Shown one piece after another: positions 33,680 to 48,500 of a DNA stretch of 64,000 bases. Position numbers and translations under genes: made by a program. The DNA comes from Lota lota. Its lineage: Eukaryota; Chordata; Actinopteri; Gadiformes; Lotidae. The stretch lies in assembly GCA_026745465.1 (NCBI GenBank), contig JACYXH010000479.1, forward strand, positions 1,650,679 through 1,714,678. The letters are read 5' to 3'. Positions within the stretch are counted from its first letter, which is position 1. Each line of letters opens with the position of its first letter. A model generated the notes under the pieces. The model made no database searches. It was not told the origin of the DNA and was given only the letters and a program-made list of their open reading frames with translations.

Positions 33680-36600
33680 AAAGGCAACGCAGCCTGGCTC
33701 TGGACCCAGACAGCTAATGTGCTGGCATTCTAAAATACAAGAGAGCTATTTTCTCTTTGAGGTTTCCCTAACCTTTTCTCCCTGTTAAGGTCTTTTTCAT
33801 TTCCAGCCTCCCACATAATTTTTTTTCTTTTTTCTTCAAAGTCCCACCCTGTTTCTCTCTTTGTGCTTACCAGGGCAGCGGGAGAGGAACTTACAGAACT
33901 GCTGTGCTAAGCTGCAAGTCTCAGGGTCTGGCGAGCAGGGGGAAAAAGTTGGGCCAAGCTCCGGCAAAATGGACACACCAGTAGCAAAAACACTGTGACT
34001 GTGCTCTTTCCAGACTCAACTAATCTTCCCATGCTAAATTGTTTGCAGATTGGGAATGATAATTCCTTCAATTATGGAGATATTTTTGCCTCTTTTTTCT
34101 CCCTCCTCTCTTTCCTGTACTCAAAATGTACAGCTTAAGTTCCCGATGACTACTTTGGCTAATTCCTTTTAGAGTGCAGGCCTTTCAGATAACCATACAT
34201 CAGTACTTTGCTAAACACTGCTCTTTGTTCTAATGCAGAGCCAGAAATGTTCATTAAACCATCACTCAAAAAGGCAGACACACCAGCCACTGCATTGATT
34301 TCAGACCGATTCTTCTATGGAAGCAGGGATCAGTTTGTTAAGCTTTGCTTGATGAAACAAATTATGTCCTTAACTGCCCAAGCACCATATGGGATACTCC
34401 CAACATTGGAAGAAGTAAATCAATGCTGTAAGGAAGTCACTGAATGCTGTGAAACATATGCTCATACAGCAGCAAACACTGTATTTAAATACGATGTAAC
34501 CATGTGAGCATTTAACAGAAAGATTTGTGTGAGAAGATGGAGAAAAAAGAGACAGGAAAGCATGGAAAACTGCAAACCTAACAAATCCTTTTCAACAACA
34601 GAGACATTAGTATAGCTATTTTCCCCTTGCCAGGGCATAGAGAGAAAATATAAAGGTTAGCTATGTATTTTCGACAGAAATGTCCAATGTGACTATGATA
34701 AATCAAAAACCAATGTTGACTATTTACGTGCATTGAGGTGATTAAAGCCACAAAATCCTCCAGTTCAGTTGTTCCACTTACTGCGGGTTGTGAATACGAC
34801 CGGCCCCACGTCTGTGAGCTGAGAGGCTCATGGGCAATGACTCTACCCAGCCCTGCTGCCTCAAAAGAGGGGGACGTTGAGCTCTTGATCCTGCGGGCTC
34901 CAGAATCTTGGACTTCTCTGGTGCCAGGAGCATTGGTAATCTTTCGCATGTACAGCTGTGAAAAAGTAAAAAAAGTGTTATCATAAAATTACTAGTTCAA
35001 AATTTGTATTATTTGCTTTCATCGTATGGTGCTGTTTTTATACTGCATTTATATGACAAGAATTTCGATGCGTATTAGAAATTCAGTCATATTTATATTT
35101 GACATACTGCGTTGCTGTGTCTCACCTCAGCAGGAGACGCCTTGGCTCCCTTGAGTGCTGTCACACTACAGCCGGCCCCCATCTTGCCGTTTCCCGTCTC
35201 ATCTGCATCCAGGATGCTGTGGGCCCTGTAGGCCCTCCACGTGGTGGGAGGATCCGCTGCTTCATCATCCGAGCCTCCACCACCGCCTCCACCAAAATCC
35301 CCGAGCGCCAGGGGACCCGCCTTCCCCCGAACGCAAGGGTCAATGGATGCAGGGCTGGCGCCGGCACGGTTCCTCCAGGTGCTCCTCACTGTCACGTTCC
35401 TCAGGTCCGGCAGGTTGTCGTCCTGCAAGGGCAGGCCGTACGTCTGGCTCCTCCAGCTGCTGAGCGAGGTGGCGGTAGTGTTGCTGCTGCTGCTCTCGAA
35501 GCCCGACTCGGTGTCGTTGCTGAAGTCCGCTGAGGTGGAGTTGGTGGTGGTGCTTGTGACTTCTGGGGACAGGAGGCTGAAGCTGCTGAGGTGGGAGCAG
35601 AGGCCAGACCTGGACGGGGGGTCCCCCTGGTCTTCTGGGCCAAAGTCGTCGTTATCCGGGCAGGTGCGCAACGGGATGTCACTCTTGGGGATGGAGATTT
35701 CGTACGGTATGGAGATGCTGCCGCGGTGCTCCGTGCTGGTGCCTGATAGTGATTCAAATAAATAGGATTTTTAATCAAGTTTTAATAATTATATTATTAT
35801 TAATTTCTAATTAATAAAACAAAATCAGTATTAAGTTCAATTCCGGTTTTAGCCTAATTCGTTTTTGATAATTATTTGCAATACTCACTGTTCAAGGTCC
35901 ACAGTTTAATGCACAGTTGAGAAAAAGATGGATGACATACTAACATACCTATGAGGATGTTACTAGTAGAGGTGTGTCGTTCCCTGCCAGACATGGGTTC
36001 ACTGGACACACTACTGCTGCGACTGCTGGTTCTGGAAGAGCTGGGGTCATTGGGATAGATTGTGATGCTACTGGTCATCTTACTGGTGGTGATCACCATC
36101 GGTTTGGTTGAGATCTTGGGTTTACCATTGGTGGCCAACGTCTCTGACATCATCACCTCCTTCCTGTCACTCTCAACGATGGCTGGCTTGATGACAGCCT
36201 TTGACCTCAGAGCCTCCCGTGGGCTGCACACTCGCCAGATGTCAATCCCTGACGGTGTGTGTGGGGGCTCTGGGATACATTCGTCGGCCAGGAGCTGTCT
36301 GCTGTGGAGCCCATCATCGAATGAGCTCCTGGTGGAGGAGCCCTCCGAGGGGGGATCGCGAACGCCAGAGTTCCGGGGGTACTTGGCAGTTGTGGTCCTG
36401 CTACTCACAGTGGTAGCAGTGGACGCCTCAGACATGGGTTCGGGTTCAGACGGCCTCGACCCTGTGGATTCCGTCTCAGAGGCGGAGGAGTGACCTTCTG
36501 ACCCCTGGTCACTAGGCAACAGTGGCGTGATGTTGGATCTGTAAGCTGTGTAGGATCCGTTGGCCTTCGATGCCAAGAGGGGGACAGTGACTGACTCCTG

Positions 36601-38619
36601 GATCGGGTCCAGTGTTTCCTGATCAGACACAAAGACAGAGTCCTTGTTCTGGGTGGAGATGCTGTTGGCTTTGCCGTAGCTCTCAGGCAAAACATCAGAG
36701 ATGTTTGACTCGCTGTCGCTGCCGGTGTACAACTTGGAGAACTTATCTACTTTGCTCTTCCTGCTCTCTACCTCGGTCTCCTTCTTGGCGGTCTTCCAGT
36801 GCTTCTGATCATTAGCTGCTGGGGGGTAGCGGCTCAAGACGGAAGCTTTCTTGGCTTCACCGGAAGATGCACTTACAGAGCCGCTTGAGGCACCTTCTCT
36901 TGTCTTCTCAGACATTGCTCTTCCGGTTTCTTTTACTCCGTTATCAGATGTGGTCGTTGTAGTCTTTGCCGTCTTCCTGGGTTTGTGTGCGGGACTGACA
37001 GGTCTCCTACCAGCATTGGGCGAGCGCTCCTCCGAGTGGCTCAGCCCTCTGCTACGCAGCTTGGTCTCCCTCTTGTGCTGAGGAGAAAGCTCCCGGTTCT
37101 TGGCTTTAGGTGAGCTGGGCTCGGAGGGGGCAGCGGCGCTCCTGTACTTGGGCTTCTCCTGCCTGAAGCCTCCCTTGACGTTTATCTCTTCGTTCTCAGC
37201 CTTTCCGTTCTCGTGGACTTTGGCAAGGGTTTTGGGGCATGCGTTGGGGCTCCTGTTGCCGTGACTACTGCCACTATCCATGTCTCCGTTACCACAGAGC
37301 TGCATCTGGAGCTGCTCCACCTGCTTGTCGAGTTGTCGTGCTCTGTTGCACTCCACCTGGAACTTCTCCTGGAGCTCTCCGTTCTTGGACTCTGAGTTCT
37401 TAAGGTCCTCCTCGACAATCTCCATTTGTTTGAGGCGGTTCTTTAACCTCTCCACCTCCTGGGTCAGCTCTTTCACCTTGTTGTCCTCTTCTCTCTGACC
37501 TTCTAGGCTGCTGTTCTTCTCATTCCGTAGGCCGATGTTGTCCTCGGTGGACTTCAGGTAGTCCAGGCTTCTCTTGCGTTGGTTCAGCTTGCTGTTGAAA
37601 AGGCCCATGGACAGTTCGTCTTCAATGCACGACTTCATGAAATCCCCGTGTCCGGGGTCTGCCGCATTGCCAATGCGCTTCTTCTGATGTTCCACTTTTT
37701 CTGTTAGCTTCAGAATGGTCTTCTCGTTGTCCCTCTGGCTCTCGAGTAGCCTCTTGCGCTCGCTTACAAAGGTTTGGGTGAAGCCTCTGAGTTTGTCCAA
37801 CTCGGCAGCTAAGGCCTTCTCCGCCCTGTCCAGCTTCACCTCAGATGTCTCAATCTCCTTCAAACGGGCCTTGAGGGTTTCCAACTCAGACGAGAGTTTC
37901 TTGGTTAGGTTCTTCTCCTCGTTGAGGCCGAGACACAGCTGGCTACAATCGGACTTGCTTTTACCAAACGCCTCCTCCAGCTTTTCCAGTTCGGCCATCC
38001 GCCGCTGAAGATGTTCAATCTCGGCCTTGAGCTCCTTGGTGAGGCTCTCCTCCTCTTCCAGTTTCTCTCGGACAGTGCGGCAGAGGTCCTCGGCCTTGCG
38101 GACCTCCTCGTCCTTCCCTTGAATCTTCAGGAGCCTCTTTCTCAGAGCCTCCACATCGTCCAGCAGTGAGGAGTTGCTGCCTTCTGCCTGGATAATCTTG
38201 TCCTACGGTAAGGGGGAGGGATTAATTAATGAATTTATTTTAAACGCATACCATTTTATAATAACTATCCACAAAGGTCTTAATAAATATCAATCTCCAT
38301 TTCTGGAAGAGAAGATACACATACGCACTTATAGATTTGCACATGGACTAGCCAGAATACACATCAGAGTACTATATTTTCAAACTTTTAAGAAATAAAT
38401 TACATTATTTAAAACAATATCCAGTCAGTTATTCTCGGGGTTTAGCCAAAACATTTTTTGTATCTGACTACACATCAGAGTACTGACTTGCAGCTCGACT
38501 AGCTCGTCCTCAGACTTCTGCAGCTTGTTGGTGGCCTCCTCCAATTCGTCCAGCCGTCGACTGAGGCTCTGTAGCTTATGCCGCAGGTGGCGGTTTGTCA
38601 TGTCCTTGTGCTCAGACAT
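27731..38619 (-). CDS. luzp1: Leucine zipper protein 1, 5 coding exons
   Basis: LUZP1 is a coiled-coil protein linked to actin filaments, centrosomes and cilia. Coding exons in transcript order are 38619-38488, 38202-35949, 35742-35126, 34955-34782 and 27976-27731. All junctions are GT/AG and phase-consistent; total 3,423 nt or 1,140 residues (human about 1,076). The first exon holds [20 protein letters not shown], almost identical to human. A long coiled coil with heptad leucines runs to about residue 345. A Ser/Pro/Lys-rich, probably disordered region follows, with [42 protein letters not shown] and [10 protein letters not shown], all recalled as LUZP1 signatures. Exon 3 encodes a run of seven glycines before SDDEA. 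The last two exons ([10 protein letters not shown]..., then [11 protein letters not shown]... ending RERQADRH) keep frame and splice sites, but I do not recall a human counterpart, so they are less certain. The last intron is 6.8 kb. Confidence 0.95.
30381..30533 (+). mobile_element. tRNA-derived SINE with A and B boxes
   Basis: An A-box match TAGTGTAGAGG lies at 30394-30404 and a B-box match GGTTCGAACCT at 30436-30446, with tRNA-like spacing of 31 bp. The element continues through a short unrelated body into an A-rich tail, TAAATAAAGAAATAAATA, near 30513-30530. These are RNA polymerase III promoter elements of SINEs. No intact tRNA cloverleaf is present, so it is not a tRNA gene. Confidence 0.75.
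31911..32045. repeat. Dispersed-repeat fragment with ATAGATAG lead and ATCCCCTTGGAG motif
   Basis: A short GATA run followed by a T tract and TTTATCCCCTTGGAGAAAT, GGTGTCCAGCAGCTCA resembles the 3' portion of a common fish interspersed element (the usual motif is a TTTATT-type run before ATCCC-GGGGAAATT). The class is not assigned. Confidence 0.45.
33644..33679. repeat. (GT)n microsatellite in luzp1 intron
   Basis: A perfect GT dinucleotide run of about 36 bp. Confidence 0.95.
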
Positions 38620-39850
38620 GGCGTACAGAGTTGTGGAGCGTGGTCTTGATTTCTTCTTTAAGTTATTTGACAAGGTTTTGGAAAGCCAACATTTGTGTGG
38701 GAGTAGCAGCAACAATCCCTTGTGTTCTGGTTAGTTCTCCGCTCGAGTCCAGAAGAATGGATGAAAGAAAGGAGATGACGGTTCTTCAAAATGGTTGCTC
38801 TTGTCTTTTTGTTGTCTGCTTGTAGCTTCAAGGGACAAAGGTTGGTTTTTGAGTAGGGAAAACCATCATCTGCAGGAAGAAGAGAGGAACAACCGATAAT
38901 TTTTTCATCAGTAGGTCGGATCAAACTCACTGTAGAGCAACAAGGGTGAAGTACAAGATAGCACATGTGTCTATGAAAATGAATGAATTAAGTGAGGGAG
39001 AAAGAATGATGGAGAGCGGAAGAGAGACAGAGGAAGAGAGAGCACTCAACAGATGGTGTCACAGTTATGCTTGATAACCATGACACAAGCAATTAGCGTG
39101 GGTTAAGAGATGGCCAGACTGACACACATACACACTAACAGGAACACACACACTTGCCCTCTCTCACTATCTCTCATACAAATATTTGTGAGAAGTACTG
39201 TACGACCAGATGCAAGTCAAAAGCAAATTACATTACCAAATAAATATAAATCAACAAGACCATGTTTACATTAAACTTTGTTTCAAACAATTGTCAAGTC
39301 CAAGAAATATTTTACCCTTATTCTCCCTAGCATAGGCTCACTTAGAATCACATGCACAATTCTGTCTTTAGAGTTAAGAGGAAGCCAGACAGAAGAGAGA
39401 AAACATGTAGCATTTAACACAGAAAGACGGCAGTTGTGTTTGAACCCAGGACCTTCTATCTATGAAGCCATGCCACACCAATAACCTTCATAGTATCTTG
39501 TGCATTGATTTAGCTCTAGCTAAAGCTAGCTAGCAGATAGATTATAGCATTTGGTGCAGGTCTTTGAGCAGGTTATTCTCTCTGACAAATACAGCTTCCA
39601 TCATGTATTTATTAGATGGTATCTGCATTTCTATTAAATAACAAACCACATTGTTGGTACTAGTTTTTGAAGAGAGTACAAAAGTATGATATGAATTCAG
39701 CGATGTATTTAAAGAGCCATTCTCCCCAAAACACTACGTGAACGTTCCACTCTGCTGCGAACGCAGGTGGGGTTATTTTCGTGACGTCAGACTACCTTTT
39801 CAGAGGTAGTCTGATGACACAACCAAGGGGCACCGGCGGCGCGGTTTGTG
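38620..39850 (-). promoter_or_regulatory. luzp1: luzp1 5' untranslated and upstream region with a consensus CRE
   Basis: Upstream of the ATG at 38619, an acceptor-like ttcttcctgcag precedes 38869 on the minus strand. This suggests that the first coding exon carries about 250 nt of 5' UTR joined to an upstream exon. A GC-rich patch at about 39700-39850 contains TGACGTCA (39782-39789), a perfect cAMP-response element, overlapping an 11 bp stem. This patch could be a promoter, but the distance and transcription start are not shown by the sequence. Confidence 0.35.
39787..39814. other. 11 bp perfect hairpin next to a CRE
   Basis: TCAGACTACCT (39787-39797) and AGGTAGTCTGA (39804-39814) are exact complements around a six-base loop. 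The left arm shares its first bases with the TGACGTCA motif at 39782-39789. Confidence 0.65.
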
Positions 39851-39876
39851 TGGACAGAGAACCGAGGGGACGATAA

Positions 39877-40025
39877 AGTTGGGCTTTTCGGACACTTATT
39901 GTATAACGCCACGGTGTGTGTGGATGGTGAAGCTCCATGTGAGCAGCGATTTATTTAATACCCGCGTCCGAGAGTTAGGCTTCCTGGACACATATAGTAT
40001 AACGCTACGATGTGTGGCGCATTTC
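39877..40025 (+). repeat. Diverged tandem duplication, period 96 bp
   Basis: Two copies, near 39880-39925 and 39976-40021, share the pattern GGCTT...GGACAC...GTATAACGC.ACG.TGTGTG. They are 96 bp apart, a multiple of three, and fall in one open frame of 79 codons (39846-40085), which thus repeats GFSDTYCITPRC and GFLDTYSITLRC. The frame has no recognised homologue. Confidence 0.55.
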
Positions 40026-40359
40026 ATATACAACATCGCTTATTTTTTTATTAATTGGAATGATACAACAAAAAAATATGGTTAATATAATCTTTGTTTC
40101 AGTAGTGTTGTGAAACCACATAGTACTGCATAAATGTAAACTCTGAACATAATGGCTTCTCTTCTTGTTTCTTCTTTGTTATCCAAATCATTGTTTCACC
40201 TTCACGTTCGCGCCAGGTACGGGAGATACGGGAGGGAGGGGGTTGTGCTGTATGTGTGTGTGTGTGTGTGTAAAGGATTTTATATCAAGCTATTGATACT
40301 TACAGGGCCTGCCTAGACTTGCTGACTTCAGCGAAACTCGACACGGCTCCCTCTTTGTC

Positions 40360-43975
<3,616 letters not shown>

Positions 43976-43977
43976 AA

Positions 43978-44100
43978 CATTTACATTTAGCAGACGCTTT
44001 TATCCAAAGCAACTTACAATAAGTACATTTGTCAGAAGAAACAATGGTTAATAGGGGGACTTAGCAGATGACAAAGACTTGACCACAGCTCCATGGAGTA
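43978..44100. mobile_element. Teleost interspersed repeat fragment (GCAGACGCTTTTATCC core)
   Basis: CATTTACATTTAGCAGACGC followed by TTTTATCCAAAGCAACTTAC is a motif I recall as very frequent in fish genomes, in SINE-like or short DNA repeats. The block is followed directly by a (GT)n tract. Confidence 0.65.
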
Positions 44101-44142
44101 GGTCACTGTCAGTGTGTTTTGTGAATACATAACCGACACAAG

Positions 44143-44144
<2 letters not shown>

Positions 44145-44236
<92 letters not shown>
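44145..44236. repeat. (GT)46 microsatellite
   Basis: An uninterrupted GT run of about 92 bp just downstream of an interspersed repeat fragment. Confidence 0.98.
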
Positions 44237-44237
<1 letters not shown>

Positions 44238-44856
44238 GTTAGCCACAAGATGGTGGAGAGTCCTGACGCTTGCCCTGTCTTTTTTACTTTTTCCAAGAAA
44301 GAGAAAGCCGGCATCCCATAATGTTCGGTTTTGTTGTTTCCTGTGCTGTCATGTAACTTTCTTTTTCCCTTTTTCTTGTGTTTTTTTTTCTGCTTTGAGT
44401 TGCTTCTGGAAAAAGTACAGCAGTGTGGCATTTCAGCAGAAAATGTCCTTAGGAACTGAGAAGCTAATAAACAAATAACTATATAAATCTCAAATTAATA
44501 TTTGACAGAAAAAAGAAAAAAAAAAGAGAATGCCTTTGTTACTCGCATAACATCAACAACGAATCACATTTCTTATTAAAAATCCATACTTACTTCTTTC
44601 TAACAACTTTCTGGTACAATGCTAACACGATCCTTCCCAGTTTGAATTCTTGGTTGGTTATTGTGCCTCTAGCAAGGCCTTTCCAAAAACAACAATTTCT
44701 AAGAACCGTTTCTCTTCTTGGGTACAAGAATACAGAGAACAGAGAGCCTTATATTTGGTTTTGGTTTTGTCAAAGAACCAAAAAAGAGAGAAAGAAAGGA
44801 GATGCCAAAACAAAATGAGAGAGGAGAAGAGATAAAAGAAGAGATGACAGGTGAGC

Positions 44857-45177
44857 CAGAACAGGGCCAGCACGGGCCAGCAGAGGCTCAGCACAGGGCC
44901 AGAATAGGGCCAGCAGATGGTTAGAACAGGGGCAGCAGAGGGCCAGTATAGGGCCAGCACAGGGTCAAGAGGGCCAACCAAGTGCTAACAGAGGGCCAGA
45001 ACAGGGCTAGCAGATGGTTAGAACAGAGGCAGCAAAGGGCCAGAACAGGGCCAGCAGAGGGCCAGCCAAGGGCTAGCAGAGGGTCAGACCAGGGCCAGTA
45101 TAGAGTCAGCAGACGGTCAGAAGACGGCCAGCCAAGGGCTAGCAGAGGGTCAGAACAGGGCCAGCAGAGGGCCAGCA
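44857..45177. repeat. GC-rich minisatellite of GGGCCAGCA-type units
   Basis: Degenerate units of about 10-12 bp such as AGCAGAGGGCC, AGCACAGGGCC and AGAACAGGGCC repeat about 28 times. A longer block (AACAGGGCCAGCAGAGGGCC, then AGCCAAGGGCTAGCAG) occurs at about 45040 and in rearranged order near 45125-45175, showing higher-order duplication. Open frames on both strands here are repeat-driven. Confidence 0.9.
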
Positions 45178-45479
45178 TCACGTTTGTGAAGTTGGTGCTT
45201 GGCCCTGCATGACCGCTATCAAAAATGACTTTAAATAGAGTACTGTAGTTGTTTTTAACTACTTGTATCTGCCACATTAAAAGACCTTTGAGAACCACAT
45301 AGCCAAATGCTGAAATCAGCTCTTATAACTCCCAGCCTTTCTAACCTAACCTATGTTCCCCCTCGTACGTATATCCTCTGTTATGCAATCAAACTCTCCC
45401 ATCAAGTCTTCTTTCATGGTGCCCCCCACTAGAATGAATACTGGGTCTCTCTAGGATGCAAGAGTGGTTTCCAGGGTAA

Positions 45480-45500
45480 CCCCCCCCCCCCCCCCCCCCC
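45480..45500. repeat. Poly-C run of about 21
   Basis: Homopolymer C tract. Similar C or G runs occur at about 50287-50302, 50389-50405, 52484-52502, 60549-60563 and 61134-61154, so the true lengths of all of these are uncertain in any assembly. Confidence 0.9.
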
Positions 45501-48500
45501 TCGCTCCCTAAAAAAAGCTCATTGGTCTAAAAATGGAGTCTTGTTATTGGGAGGCTGTAACTATCTACCCCCCCATCCTACCCACTCACTCAATTTCCTC
45601 TCACGCCCACACACACAGCCCACTGGTAAGACAGCAGCAACAACAATATCGCAAACAGGAAAGAGCTGGATCACGTTGGCAGGACAGTGATAGCGAAGGG
45701 AGGGGGATGGTTGTTGAGAGTCACTGTGGATGCCAAAGAGAGGGAGAGAGAGAGAATTGTGTTCTGCTGTCTTTACTGTTAGTGAGTGTATAAGAGGTGG
45801 CCCGTTAGGATGGATGGATGGACACACACACACACACTTCATGACCTAAATGTGGACTTTTCAACAGACTGAGCGGATCTCAAAGTCCCACGAGCCACTG
45901 GGCCTGATCTAAGTCCTGGAAGCTGAGGAGCAGGGGGGGAGGAGACAGGATTGGACCCTGAACACTGCTGCTGGGGGTGTGAGAGGGGGGTTGCAGGGTA
46001 TTAGATGCTCTATTTAAAGCCCATTAGCACCCCGTAAAATTGGAGCCAGTCAGTGCATCTGGAGAAACTCTACCGACGGGGAGAGGAACGCTGTGCACCG
46101 ATGGGACAAACCTTGGACTGGTTCTATGTTCTATGTTAAGCCCCTTCCCTGGATATATAAAACAAGTTAAGAGACACATCCCTATCAAAAGAGCTGGGGT
46201 ATGTCAATAGGGAGACAAGTGCTTTGATGTATAGTCTTAATGTCTTATTTAGAGCACAGAGATACCATCTTCTGGGAAATGAACAATAATCAATCATTTT
46301 CTCACTTGTGTCATTGGAGAACAAACACAGGTGTCGCTCATAACACTAATTATGGGTCTGTTCCTTTCATGTACCACGGCACAGGGAGTATGGCCGGGTA
46401 CACACTACAGGTTAATTAGCCCGATTAGGTGCCCGATTTCCTCCTCCTGACTCTGGTCAACAAAGCCCAGATATGTTGATGGTTCTACCGATTTCTTTGC
46501 CAGATTATCTTGTGGTGTGGGGTACGCCAAGGTTTTTTTTACCAATCGCAAATATTAAACATGTTCAATATTATATATATCTGTTATCCTGTAGTGTAGG
46601 GGAAACTTCAAGGACAGCAGAGAACACAGTGTATGGATTGTCACGTGGGAGCCACGCTGAGCGGTAATCAAAACAAAAGCCATGGCTGCAAAAGCGAAAG
46701 TGTGATGGATTTGCGAAATAGAGAGGTCCAACTGACGCTGCAATATGTACAGTCCATTTTCACGCCGTCTCCATTACTTCGTCCATAGTTATTTAGTAGT
46801 TCTAAAGGATGTCCGCCATATTTGTTTACGCTCAAGTCAAGTTTTTGATCGCAAGATTGCAATTTGCGAGAGTTTCTGTTTTAAGAATCAGGAATGGGTT
46901 GTTGGGGAATGGAATCGGTTAGTGTGTGGTGTGCTGTGTTGGAAAAAATGTTGCCTTCCACATACTTAACGACCAGTACAATTAAATGTATCTTCATCTA
47001 TTGTTAGGTGTGTGGTCCCACACGTTTTGTAAATTTTAAAAATCATCTAGTGTTTGGCAGGCATAAGTAGACTTATCTTCACTAGCAGGGTTTTTCCTTG
47101 CTCAAAATAAGGCTTAGGTGGTAACTTTGCATGACAGCAACAGTGGTCGGTCTCCGTACAGTTCTATTACATATATATTTATATGTGGGAAAGATACTGT
47201 GCAGAAACTAGGATTTAGGATTTAGATTTAGGATTTTACATCTAGCAGTAGGCAGCCAAGTGTCAAGTGATGAGGTTCCTTGATAGATTTATAAATTTTA
47301 TTTAGTTATGTAATCCGTAAAACAATATGTCATAGCTTACAAGTAAGATACAGATTATGATGGAAATTTAATAGGTGTCCTCTCTGAAGCCGTTTGTCCA
47401 TTCTGGACTACTTTAGAATAATGGCGGTGCAACATAGCTGGCTCTGTGGAAGAGGACCAGCTAATTACATCATACTAATGAATATTATGTTCCAGTTCTG
47501 CCATGTCCGTTGCGCTAGATGCCATTAAACACTAAACATTGAACCTTTAATTTGGACTTAATATTTATGATCAATCAGGATATCCTTGATCAATAAATGA
47601 AGACCTCATAACTCACCCGTAGCAATCTCCTGGATGAGGCTCAGTCACCTCTGTGTTCAGTCCATATCCTGCCTCTACCTGCTGTTGCACCACCTCAACC
47701 AGCGCCTCATCTACCTACTGTCAGACCTGGTTGGCTGGCTACCACTAAGTTATTTACCATACATGAAAAATCAAAATACATAGTTATTAGAATGAAATAT
47801 TTGATTAATTTACTAAGGAAATCTGAGATCATGCTTTTGTCTTGTCCATGACAACCTTTTGGTGGCTCATTTATTTGTTTATTTTGTTTGGGTGGCCGTT
47901 ACTCTATTCCCGTTTTTATTTGTATTCATTTTTGACACTGAACGTTATTTTATGACCTTTCTGTGTAAATTACAATCTTGTTTCCAAATATAGGCCTAAA
48001 CAAGGATAATTGACATACAAAACACATAAAAAAATACTAAAGTATTGTATAACTCGTGGTCAAACCTATATGGCCGCGAACCGCGCCCTGTTTTATACAA
48101 AATTCTGAAACTTGGTATCTGGGCCTTATTTGACCTGCTGAATCTTTTTGCCTCAAGGACCCATAATGTCTGCCTGGAAGGTTTTTTGCTGTACCTTGAA
48201 AGTTTTGGAAAACCTTGAAAAAAAGAATGAAACCCGACCCCTAAACCTAAATGACCCAGGATTTGGTCCACATACCCCTTAGTACAGCCCGACCTTATGA
48301 TATTATTTAGGTTTTGATTATTAAAAAGAAGGCCGAGTCATGGCCGATTAATGCGAAAAAACGATTATGCAAATTACCCGCCATTATTCAACCAATCTCA
48401 AGTCCGCTTCAGAGAACCCGAGGCCTGAAATTTGGTGTGCCCACCAAGGACCTCCCTCTTTGGTAGTGTGTAACATTTTGTTTTGATAGCCGACAAAATG

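Larger units (their letters stand above)
27977..34781 (-). other. luzp1: luzp1 last coding intron (6.8 kb), no nested gene supported
   Basis: The region is AT-rich. The open frames in it are short, lack splice logic and match no family I know. The longest on the plus strand (34208-34507, 99 codons) is not recognised. It contains a tRNA-derived SINE (30381-30533), another dispersed-repeat fragment (31911-32045) and a (GT)n tract at about 33644-33679. Confidence 0.6.

Noticed and set aside
34208-34507. Plus-strand open frame of 99 codons inside the luzp1 last intron
   Set aside because: No recognised family, splice context or promoter. This length is expected by chance in 64 kb.
35241-35765. 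Plus-strand open frame of 174 codons
   Set aside because: Antisense to luzp1 exon 3, which has splice sites and conserved LUZP1 motifs on the minus strand.
36062-36493. Plus-strand open frame of 143 codons
   Set aside because: Antisense shadow of luzp1 exon 2.
44658-45298. Minus-strand open frames with LALCWPYSGPVL-type repeats
   Set aside because: Hydrophobic-looking repeats are translations of the GGGCCAGCA minisatellite.
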